Shown in pieces: positions 1 to 8,970 of a stretch of 64,000 nt of DNA. Where the stretch lies: NCBI GenBank assembly GCA_030550455.1, contig JAUQPH010000005.1, forward strand, positions 1 through 64,000, given 5' to 3'. Position numbers and translations under genes: made by a program. This DNA is from Thermoproteota archaeon. GTDB lineage: Archaea > Thermoproteota > Thermoprotei_A > Sulfolobales > NBVN01. The notes under the pieces are model-generated. The model ran no database searches and was not told the origin of the DNA. It saw only the letters and a program-made list of their open reading frames with translations. Each line of letters begins with the position of its first letter. Position 1 is the stretch's first letter.

Positions 1-1197
1 GAATCTAAAAGATAGAATTGAAAGCTTATCCCCGCACCGGAACCGAGCCACCCGCCCATCGAGAATCTAAAAGATAGAATTGAAAGTAGCGTTATGGCTT
101 AAGTTAATGCCATTCCTACAGTCCTCCAGGAATCTAAAAGATAGAATTGAAAGGGAGCACGAGGTTCTTGGCGACAAGCTTCACCGCCTTGGTACCCGAA
201 TCTAAAAGATAGAATTGAAAGAGCTCGGTGCTAGAAAGCTACATGTCTTCAGGGTCGTTCCCGCGAATCTAAAAGATAGAATTGAAAGATCGTGACCCCG
301 GGGATGGTGCGGCACGCTACGGCGGAGAGGAATCTAAAAGATAGAATTGAAAGTTGAGAGCTGGCTCCTCAGCTTGACCACCTCGTCCTCCCAGGAATCT
401 AAAAGATAGAATTGAAAGAATATAGTTGGTATCGTATAGAACCTTGAACACCTCCTCGAGAATCTAAAAGATAGAATTGAAAGCTTAGCCCTCCATACCT
501 CGTATAGCGCGAAGAGCTCCAGCGGGAATCTAAAAGATAGAATTGAAAGAATATAGTTGGTATCGTATAGAACCTTGAACACCTCCTCGAGAATCTAAAA
601 GATAGAATTGAAAGCTTAGCCCTCCATACCTCGTATAGCGCGAAGAGCTCCAGCGGGAATCTAAAAGATAGAATTGAAAGCCTCGAACTCCCGCTGAGTG
701 ACCAGAGACAGTAGCTTCACCAGAATCTAAAAGATAGAATTGAAAGCCTCTCTGGCGTCGAAGTCATCCCCCTGTATGGTGTAGAGAATCTAAAAGATAG
801 AATTGAAAGGTTTGTTCCGGAGGTCTGCTGTAGTGTGACCTTTATGCCGTAGAATCTAAAAGATAGAATTGAAAGTGTCCAGCCTCACCCCCTTCACCCT
901 CACGAACCTGACGAAGAATCTAAAAGATAGAATTGAAAGATCGGGGGATTGACTCCATACTACCCCCACCATAATAGAATTTCGAATCTAAAAGATAGAA
1001 TTGAAAGGAAATGCGTTAAGTTTAGAGAGAAAATCGATGAAGTGATGAAGAATCTAAAAGATAGAATTGAAAGTTTTTTCTTAGATCATTTGATAATGCT
1101 TTTACTACTTTATCGAATCTAAAAGATAGAATTGAAAGCCTTCCTCCTCCCGCTAGCTACGTCCGCTAGAACCGCTTGAATCTAAAAGATAGAATTG
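1..1197 (+). CRISPR. CRISPR array, repeat GAATCTAAAAGATAGAATTGAAAG (24 nt), 18 full repeats + 1 truncated terminal repeat, 18 spacers; array continues off the left edge
   Basis: Perfect 24-nt repeats start at 1, 63, 130, 198, 265, 330, 395, 460, 526, 591, 657, 723, 786, 852, 916, 984, 1050, 1115; a last repeat at 1178-1197 lacks the terminal AAAG. The ATTGAAAG 3' end is the usual archaeal crRNA 5'-handle sequence, so transcription is inferred left to right with the leader outside the window. Confidence 0.98.
395..656 (+). repeat. Tandem duplication of a 131-bp block (two repeat-spacer units) inside the CRISPR array
   Basis: 395-525 and 526-656 are identical, including both spacers (aatatagttggtatcgtatagaaccttgaacacctcctcga and cttagccctccatacctcgtatagcgcgaagagctccagcgg). 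Confidence 0.97.
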
Positions 1198-1716
1198 GGT
1201 GACTCATGCTACTTGTTTGTTTATCTGTCCTGAGTGTGGCTATCTTATGGTGGTAGTGTCTTCTTATAGATGTGATGTGTAGTGCGTTGTTTAACGTGTT
1301 GTATGGAACAGTATGCTTAGACTAATAGCCTGCAGTAATACCATAATACCGCAGCATGCATCGAGTGGGGTGGGTATTGAGCTAGGGTGAGGGTCCGCGA
1401 TCTCAGACTTCCTGCTTCCCTCGATGGGGGTCTTATCGACCACGTTCTAAGTTACGTAATGCTTAAAATAGGGGGTACGTTGGTGTATTTACTCTCTGTG
1501 TTGTTAGAGAGACCTCGAGTAAAGTTGTTGAGGTTGTTACGTCGTACTCTACTGAGTGGTTCAAGAGGGGTGCCGCATTCACTATCATACTAGAGCTAGA
1601 GAATTTAGAACCCGGTGTAGTAGGTACTTCTACACTAAGTTCGCAGCAGATAGCGCGAGAAGCCTGTAGAGACACTAGAGTTATAAGTTGCGAATAAGAA
1701 ACAGAAAGGGAGAGCA

Positions 1717-1836
1717 GTGAGTAGGTCTAGAGCTAAGAGAACTAGGTGCAGACCCCGAAGGAAGAGGAAGAAGAGAGATTACGAAAAAGACTTCTTCAGG
1801 TATCTAGCCTTCGCCTATGCCTTCGGTCTGCTTTAG
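1717..1836 (+). CDS. possible small basic protein (39 aa, VSRSRAKRTRCRPRRKRKKRDYEKDFFRYLAFAYAFGLL)
   Basis: GTG-initiated short ORF in an otherwise decayed region; Arg/Lys-rich N-terminus. Not in the supplied ORF track. Confidence 0.2.
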   Translation: MSRSRAKRTRCRPRRKRKKRDYEKDFFRYLAFAYAFGLL

Positions 1837-2729
1837 CACCGTAAAATTCTAGCCTGAGGATATTCCGTTACGAGATAGAGAAGTCCGTCAAGTTTTGAAA
1901 ATCGAGTGAACAACCGCAAGCAGACAACTACAGAGAACTAAGTTAATCCACACATCAGCGATTTTACACCAGTGCTACGCTACCAACCACACAGCTTGAC
2001 GCACTTATGAAATAAGTGAAAGTAAGTGAACAACACCCCTCTTCGCCACCAGCTCCAGCTGCCTTTCAATACTCTCGAGTAAAGTTACGGTAGCTAAGAA
2101 AACTAAAAAATACGTAGTGAAATGCTAAATGTACTAAGGTTACTGAGGAGATGAGTGCTTTGCTCTTGCGGAATCAAGTTTCTCCACCTATAAGCTGGTG
2201 AAATCCCTACTGAAGGAAAGCAAACTGCGTCCCAAATCCTCCTTCTAGAAGGCTTAGGGTAACACCCCTAAGATTATCTACAAGACCTACCCTACATCGA
2301 GAGAGCTGGAAATGAAAGGCTGTACGTAAAGTAGTTCATCGAATTAGTCACGCAGTTAACCTCACGATTAACGAGGTAAGCAGTGCCATCTACGACACCA
2401 GCAGCCTCCACTGCTACGGGATAAGACTCATCGAAGTCATGCTTGTTCCCGTAGGGACCATAAACATAGTAAAAGAAGCTAAGAAAGCGAGCATGATCTT
2501 ACGAAGTTGAGTAAGATAGGAGTGGTCTTCTAGTCGCTCACACTAATGAGAGATCTATCCATAGTTAGAAAACGTAGTCTCTAACGCCTAAACCAATGAA
2601 CACATTCTCCACACCAGCCTACGTGAACCTCTACATCGCAGGTAGGCTCAAGCAGAAACACTTATAAGGACATCGATAGTACTCCACAGATCACACAGTG
2701 AGCCTTATACTATCAACAGAACAGCTAAG

Positions 2730-2963
2730 GTGTTCAAAATAAGGTATAGCAAAGATAAGAAACCCACACCAGCGCTGATAGGGTACGTAAACCTATACCT
2801 CAACAAATACTACCTAGACCTGTACATAGCCAAGGGCGTGGACACAGGAACACTACAGGAAGAAACACTTGCGACAACACTCGCACTAGGAATAGGAACA
2901 TCGAGAACAACAGGCTTCGAACACACCAAAATAACAACACCGACATCCGAGGTTCAGCTCTGA
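2730..2963 (+). pseudogene. remnant ORF ending ...TSEVQL-stop, directly abutting repeat copy A; C-terminal residue pattern shared with other TnpB-type remnants here
   Basis: ORF ends in EVQL*; other copies of the adjoining repeat are preceded by PGVQL*, CGVQLL*, NGVQLL*. Confidence 0.3.
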
Positions 2964-3212
2964 TACAGGTTTATATCGGTTGACTTCATCGCCTCATCTC
3001 TGTTTCCCCACGCATTGGTCTTGGGTCTGCGTTACTTTTGGGAGCGTTCAGGATGACCCCAGGCACATCACATCTTGAGTTCCTCGGGGAGAGCTGTCAT
3101 CTCGAGTCTCATAACGGCTCTCAACCCTACATCGAGATGCATCCACGTACCGCTACGCATAGAGTATTTATAAGCGTTTCTATCCATATCAACGAATGTG
3201 AGGCATGCACCT
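2951..3212 (+). repeat. Copy A of dispersed GVQL-stop element (candidate IS200/IS605 right end / omega-RNA-like scaffold)
   Basis: ggttcagctctgatacaggtttatatcggttgacttcatcgcctcatctc...ctcggggagagctgtcatct...cggctctc...tttataagcgtttctatccatatcaacgaatgtgag; clear similarity to 60080-60335 and 43716-43850. Hairpin GAGAGC/GCTCTC at 3089-3122. Confidence 0.75.
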
Positions 3213-3487
3213 ATGACCCGGCATCCGGCTCCTGACGAGGTTCAATGGGTTTTCCGAAACCAACCATGAAAACTTATAAAAACCCGAAATAGAAGAAAGA
3301 ACGAAGCAATCAAATACTGAAAGATTTAGCTAGAGTATGAGCGTGTATGAGCAAGTTTGAGTTAGAAGAAGAGCTGGATATTGCCTATTGAATTCTATCA
3401 TTTAGAGTCTACAAATATAAATTTATTTTCAATGAATAAATTAAGAGAATTTTTAGAAGAGAGAAGAAAACAGCTGACTATACGCTT

Positions 3488-3589
3488 ATGGAACCTGTAA
3501 GCATAGATAATCAATTAGCTATACTCTATATTTTACTTGCAATGAAGGAAATGTATTGGGATCAAGATGGATTTGTGTGGAATAAGTAG
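3488..3589 (+). CDS. short ORF (33 aa, MEPVSIDNQLAILYILLAMKEMYWDQDGFVWNK) overlapping the start of the 739-aa ORF
   Basis: ATG...TAG; AT-rich like the downstream gene. May be a remnant of a longer gene. Confidence 0.25.
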   Translation: MEPVSIDNQLAILYILLAMKEMYWDQDGFVWNK

Positions 3590-5786
3590 AAATAGAAAAA
3601 TTGCTTTAGCCCTATTGACTTTAGGAGCAATAATTATAACAGCAGCCTTATTGTACAATTTAAGCCAACATAAAGAAGAACCTGGACCTAAGCTTGACCT
3701 AGAGGCACCGGAAATAAAATCTATAGAGTATAAAGAAAAATTAGGTAAAGGAGAATATCAAAAAATTTCTATTTTAGTCAATGAAAAAAATCCTTCCGAC
3801 TTTGCAATCTTAAATTTAAACAAAACTTCAATTGAACTACCTCTAGTAAAAGATTATGGCAATGGAACGGTTGTTTATGAAAAAGGCTTTGATCCTTCTT
3901 CTATTTCAAATGAAGAAGGAAAATTGATTGGCTATGTTATCGTTTCAGATAAGTTTGGAAATAAAATAGAAAAAGAAATAAGCTTTTATTCTAACTTAGA
4001 AGCACCGGAAATAAGAAATTTAAATATAGAAAAAATTTCCTTGGGCGAGTACAAAATTTCTGCTGAAATATTAGATGATAGCCCAATAGAAGCTTACATT
4101 GAATTATTAAACGGAACAAAAATACCTTTAATTAAGTATGATAACAAATATCATGCAAATATTTCAACTTTACAAGATCTAGAATTTTCAATTAAAGCGA
4201 AAGATAGATACAATTTAACTTCTTCTTTAAAAGGAGAAATTAAGCTCTCTTTAAGAGATAAGTTTGAAGCATGGCTTCCTCCTGAATTCGATAAAAAACT
4301 TTGTTTGAATCTTTTTGATTCAAGTAAACTTGTTAGAGAAATTTTTGAAAATGGAAAATTAAACGAACTAATAAAAATACTTAGAATTGCCAACTTGAAT
4401 GGAAGTGCAATTCCAAAAAACTTAGCGTACCAGCTTTTGGATCAAATAGAAAGAGATTACAGAATTTTTAGCAAAATACCAATCGCCTCAAAAACTTTTG
4501 ACCTTATAGAAAAAATTGGAATCTATAACTTAAAAAATAGAGGAAGTATTTATATACCTGGAAATTTCTCCGCAGCTTTATGGAGAGGATTACCCGAAGA
4601 CTTAGAAGCCTTTTCTTATTTGCTTAAGACTGATGAAGCTAGTCCAGAAGTTAGCCAAGAGCTTTTTAACTTCCTTCCCATTTGGATAAGGGGAAAAGAA
4701 TACAACGTTAAATTATGGGACGACGAAAATGAAATACCAATATTAATTTACACGCTTGGAATTGATTTAAAACAAAGTCCCTATTTAATAGATTACCTTA
4801 AAAGTCCTCATTCAAATCCAGAATTTATTCAAGGATTGCATAGACAAAGGAATTTTATTTTGTACGATATTCTGGGATTTGATCCTGCAAATCAAACTGT
4901 AAGATTAATTTATGTTAAGCCAGATATGGACTATTATTTCCTATTCTTACCAACAAAAAAGATTGTGGTAAATGGAACAGAAATAACTTTTCCTTTATTA
5001 CCTTTACTCAATAGAACAAAGATGAAAGAGTGGTTTCCTTCAATGGAAGATAGAATGATAATATATGCTTGCCAATATCATCACAAGTTTACTGAATTTA
5101 ATGCAAAAACTGGAGAAAATAGATGGCTTGGCTCAGGTGATATGCCATGGTCAGTTGAATATGGAAGAAAAACTTTGTTGGATAATCTAAACTTAGTATG
5201 GAATGGAGGAAAATGGGGAAGATTCGAAGGAAAACTTATTGATAGAATAATAAAAGCTTATACTGATAAAGAATGGAAAAGCTATGAACCGAAAGAAATT
5301 CCATGGTTTTGGGCATGGGAAATGAGTGATTATGAAATTGGAAGAGAGATGTGGATTAATAGGATAGATATAAGTCAAATATATCCTGATTTCAAAAACA
5401 CGGCAATAGAGTTTCTAGCCAATTATGATCCAAAACTTGCAAGCGATGTGATAACAGATTTGGGTTTAAGATTTTCTGGTGGTTTAGTTCACCTAGATGG
5501 TAAAGCTAAAATACACATTCCTCATCAGTATTATCCCTATTTATATATATTGTATGCAAAAGCCTTAGGTTATGCTGGAACAGAAATTTTAGTTAAGGAT
5601 CCTTCTAACCCATTTTACCATGAAGCAATGGCTGGAGTGGTTCCTAAGTACTTACTTGATTCACTCCCAGCTGGAAGATATGCTCCTGGAAAAATGATTC
5701 ATGAATTTATCTATGGTTATGATACTTCAGGGAGACCATTAAAATTCATAGCTATATTACCCACAAAGCAAGATATAGATTTCTAA
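3567..5786 (+). CDS. large exported or membrane-anchored protein of unknown function (739 aa)
   Basis: Full-length ORF; N-terminal hydrophobic segment IALALLTLGAIIITAALLYNL followed by repeated EAPEI...KISxLGEYK-type segments; markedly AT-rich codon choice relative to flanks. Confidence 0.85.
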   Translation: MDLCGISRNRKIALALLTLGAIIITAALLYNLSQHKEEPGPKLDLEAPEIKSIEYKEKLGKGEYQKISILVNEKNPSDFAILNLNKTSIELPLVKDYGNGTVVYEKGFDPSSISNEEGKLIGYVIVSDKFGNKIEKEISFYSNLEAPEIRNLNIEKISLGEYKISAEILDDSPIEAYIELLNGTKIPLIKYDNKYHANISTLQDLEFSIKAKDRYNLTSSLKGEIKLSLRDKFEAWLPPEFDKKLCLNLFDSSKLVREIFENGKLNELIKILRIANLNGSAIPKNLAYQLLDQIERDYRIFSKIPIASKTFDLIEKIGIYNLKNRGSIYIPGNFSAALWRGLPEDLEAFSYLLKTDEASPEVSQELFNFLPIWIRGKEYNVKLWDDENEIPILIYTLGIDLKQSPYLIDYLKSPHSNPEFIQGLHRQRNFILYDILGFDPANQTVRLIYVKPDMDYYFLFLPTKKIVVNGTEITFPLLPLLNRTKMKEWFPSMEDRMIIYACQYHHKFTEFNAKTGENRWLGSGDMPWSVEYGRKTLLDNLNLVWNGGKWGRFEGKLIDRIIKAYTDKEWKSYEPKEIPWFWAWEMSDYEIGREMWINRIDISQIYPDFKNTAIEFLANYDPKLASDVITDLGLRFSGGLVHLDGKAKIHIPHQYYPYLYILYAKALGYAGTEILVKDPSNPFYHEAMAGVVPKYLLDSLPAGRYAPGKMIHEFIYGYDTSGRPLKFIAILPTKQDIDF

Positions 5787-5793
5787 AACTAGT

Positions 5794-6711
5794 TTAAGTG
5801 CACAAATAACTTTTTCCACCATAATAATAAATAGTTCCTTTACTTACACATTCATTATTTGTTCTATCAATCTCATACTTACAACAATACTGATCTTCAC
5901 AGTCAGAACTCTTTTCACAAGGTTTACATTTACACACCCCATTATCACATATTGGTTTTACATTATTAGAACAAGGGGCACAATCTGAAGAGAAATAGCA
6001 GCCCTGGCATATACACGTATAATACTTATTTGTTCCACAATTTTCAATAGCCTTACAAGCTTCAGTTAACGACTCAGAAGCGCTATAATAAGCTCCGACC
6101 ACGCTACACCATTCACCGATGACCCAACAAGAACACCATTTCCAATTTCCATTATCACAATATTCTTTACTACATCTTTCACCTGGTCTTGGATTATCAG
6201 CATCTCCAAAATTTCCACTATCAACACATTCACCACGATAATTCACACATTGTCCTGGCTTACAAACATTTATACATCTATAATTTGATGTATTACATAT
6301 TTGTCCTGAAGGACAATCTGAATCGGAGCAGCAAAAACCAGATGGTTTGCTATCTTTCCATACCCATTTTGATGACTCATAAACACAATAGTAGGTTGTT
6401 CCACCACAATCAATACTCTTCCCGCAATTATTACTATTACACTCATGCGCTGTTCCTCCAACACACCCTAAGTAAGTACAAAGGCTATCCTTGACTAAAT
6501 ATGAAATTCCTACTTGGCATTGTATGTTACAAGTATTAAAACTGCATTTACCATTACTACAAGTGGATAAATAATAGCAAGTACTTCCATCTAAATAGTA
6601 GGAACAACAATCGCTACTACTTTGACAACTACCACCCTGAGGCTTACAGGAGCAACAAGAACAATAAACACCATTAAAGCAATAATGGTCATCACAACTG
6701 CTCTCATATGT
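5794..6711 (-). pseudogene. Cys-rich repetitive secreted-type protein, longer than the called ORF; upstream part apparently frameshifted or start-less
   Basis: The 5794-6246 ORF frame stays open upstream to a TGA at 6712-6714 (...ESSCDDHYCFNGVYCSCCSCKPQGGSCQSSSDCCSYYLDGSTCYYLSTCSNGKC...CCSDSDCPSGQICNTSNYRCINVCKPGQCVNYRGEC...). A second frame upstream encodes KGVCCSLVESCFAISIYGGTACPSE, suggesting a frameshift near 6712. Confidence 0.6.
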
Positions 6712-7352
6712 TCACTTGGGCACGCAGTTCCTCCATATATGCTAATTGCGAAGCAACTCTCTACTAAAGAACAACAAACACCCTTTCAGTCCTTTCTGAT
6801 TGCTTCACCAGTGTTCTCTACACGCTAACTAGGAGCTCAAACTTGGTAGACCTTCAAGTTTTTCTAATTGTTTCCTGTAATTCTTGTCTCGGAAATCTAT
6901 TAGCTCCCTTTAGATGCGGGATGATTCACGGTATCCATTCCTTCACTTTTTATAGCTTTAAACATAGGTCCTCCAGCACATATTTTCTCAATCCTAGTAC
7001 TTATGTAACTATGATCTCTTAAGAGATTTAGGGGATAGTCTTTGTCTACCCTGCGTCTATGTTGTGTTTCTTCCTTATTTTCTCTAATATCGAGAGTGGG
7101 ATTCTAACCGTGATTCCCGTTCTCCCATAACTCCTGCCCGTATGTCTAATGTGTCCCTAGTCTCGTACTCCGTCCTCGATAAAGCTAGAGATGTTCGAGG
7201 AGCGTGCCCTCTAGGTGGAAGAGGGAGTAAAGATATACGGCTAGAATTCTGAAGTAGGGACCACTATAGGCATCTTATGAGGTTAGCTATAGACAGCTTA
7301 TCCTCACGTACTTTTCGACGACTTACTTCAGCTTTGGTGCTAGGTCTCTTTT

Positions 7353-7511
7353 TCACTCTACTCCGCTCCCCAGTTCGGTTAGTAGTTCTCTGATCTCCTC
7401 TAAGTAGCTCTGCTCCTCCATCATCCTCCACATGATGTCTGGCGTATTCACTATCGTCACTTCATAGTTTTTCGTGTAATTCCTGTTCGCATCGCTTATG
7501 GTCTGCTCCAT
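7353..7511 (-). CDS. possible small protein (52 aa, MEQTISDANRNYTKNYEVTIVNTPDIMWRMMEEQSYLEEIRELLTELGSGVE)
   Basis: ATG to TGA ORF with protein-like composition in an intergenic stretch; not in the supplied ORF track. May be a fragment. Confidence 0.3.
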   Translation of the reverse strand: MEQTISDANRNYTKNYEVTIVNTPDIMWRMMEEQSYLEEIRELLTELGSGVE

Positions 7512-7649
7512 GCTTCGGTAAGGTGTTAGCCGAGAACCCAGGCATCCAGCCCCTAACTAGGTTTCATGAACTTTCCAGACCTGGGTGAAAAGCTTAAAAA
7601 GCTCAGTCAAAGAAGTCACAAGACAGAAAGTAACTAGAAAAGACTGAAA

Positions 7650-7698
7650 GTGATGAAGCTCGAAAGGTCGGAGTGGTGAGGAGCTCGCGCAGGGCTGA
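7650..7698 (+). ncRNA. candidate C/D box sRNA
   Basis: GTGATGA (C) - AGCTCGAAAGGT - CGGA (D') - GTG - GTGAGGA (C') - GCTCGCGCAGGG - CTGA (D): spacing and both ~12-nt guides fit archaeal C/D sRNA architecture. Confidence 0.45.
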
Positions 7699-7939
7699 TG
7701 TGGGTGGTTTGTCGCTTGCTTGGGGATGAGGAGATCTGCCGCTGTTGATGTGTGATGCTTAGAATCCCCGCCTGACCCGGTATGGGTTCTCCTCTAGCTT
7801 AGCCTGGCTTCACTCTTCTTTTCGATTGCTTCTGTGGGGACTGAGTTGGTAGTTTTCTCCTTGTTTTGCTGCTGGCTTGAGTTGGGTTCTTCCGTAGCTT
7901 TTTTGCTTGCTTGGTTTTACTTTGTAGTGGATGTAGGGG

Positions 7940-8860
7940 TTGGATGAGTCGGTAGTTAGGAAGTACCTTACTGCTGGAGATATAGCTGAGAGAGTTAAGC
8001 GTAGAGCTGAGAGAGAGGTTAAGCCTGGAGTGAGGCTTCTGGACTTAGTGTCTACACTAGAGAACTACGTAGTAGAGCTTGGGGGTAGACCTGCCTTCCC
8101 TGTTAACGTCTCAGTTGACCACGAGGCAGCTCACAGGACTCCTTACGCAGATGAGGAGAGTACGATACCGGAAGACGGTGTGGTTAAGGTTGACGTAGGT
8201 GTTCACGTAGATGGGTTTATAGCGGATACAGCTATAACCGTAGCACTCTCAGAGAAGCACAGAGACCTCGTGGAGGCAGCTAGAGAGGCCTTAGAGAAGG
8301 CGTTGAGCTTTGTTAGACCGGGAGTGCGTGCTTCCGAGGTTGGAGCAGTCATAGAGAGAACCGTGCGGAGCAGAGGCTTTAAGGTGGTTAGAAACCTCAG
8401 TGGACACAGTCTAGCTGAGTACACAATACACGCAGGTGAAACGATCCCGAACTACAGAGACCCCCTAAACTTCAGCCGCCTCAAACCCGGAGTAGCGTAC
8501 GCAATAGAGCCTTTCGCAACTACCGGGAGTGGAGTAGTACATAGTGAGAAGAGAGTAAGTATATACGCCGTCAAACCCTCCACAGTCTATAGAAACACCT
8601 CGGAAGAACAGCTCATCGAGGCGATAACCAAGAAGGTTAGAACACTACCCTTTACTGAGAGGTGGTTCCCGGAGCTAGTCGCACTACTCGGACTCGAGAG
8701 ATTCCGAGAGACACTAAAGACGTTAAGCAAGAAGAACTACCTCATATCCTACCCAGTACTAAGCGACACACCCGGAAGCTACGTAGCTCAGTTCGAAGAA
8801 ACCGTTTTAATACTGAGCGACAAGTCGGTAATAGTAACAACAAGCAAGAACACACCATAA
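7940..8860 (+). CDS. map: methionine aminopeptidase, type II
   Basis: VDHEAAHRTPYADEESTIPEDGVVKVDVGVHVDGFIADTA, SGHSLAEYTIHAGETIPNY, YAIEPFAT: pita-bread metal-ligand motifs. Confidence 0.93.
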   Translation: MDESVVRKYLTAGDIAERVKRRAEREVKPGVRLLDLVSTLENYVVELGGRPAFPVNVSVDHEAAHRTPYADEESTIPEDGVVKVDVGVHVDGFIADTAITVALSEKHRDLVEAAREALEKALSFVRPGVRASEVGAVIERTVRSRGFKVVRNLSGHSLAEYTIHAGETIPNYRDPLNFSRLKPGVAYAIEPFATTGSGVVHSEKRVSIYAVKPSTVYRNTSEEQLIEAITKKVRTLPFTERWFPELVALLGLERFRETLKTLSKKNYLISYPVLSDTPGSYVAQFEETVLILSDKSVIVTTSKNTP

Positions 8861-8970
8861 ATACAGTTAAACACACTACCAGCAGTAAAACCTAGACCTA
8901 CACGAGAGTAAGTAAGGTAGTACGAACTGCGGAAAGCAGCTGTAGAACCCCTCAAAACCACTACAGATAC

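Noticed and set aside
334-582. 82-aa minus-strand ORF inside the CRISPR array
   Set aside because: It is built from repeats (LSILSFRF units) and spacers; not a gene. Kept only as a hint about protospacer coding content.
1387-1675. ORFs 1387-1593 (+) and 1463-1675 (-)
   Set aside because: Overlapping opposite-strand short frames in a decayed region with no family signal.
3038-3235. 65-aa ORF within repeat copy A
   Set aside because: Lies entirely in the conserved structured repeat; frame not conserved among copies.
6189-6828. ORFs 6189-6494 (+), 6270-6464 (-) and 6622-6828 (+)
   Set aside because: Out-of-frame or antisense readings of the Cys-rich gene; low-complexity translations.
7700-7790. 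Second C/D box sRNA after 7698
   Set aside because: Several GATG/CTG strings exist but box order and spacing do not fit.
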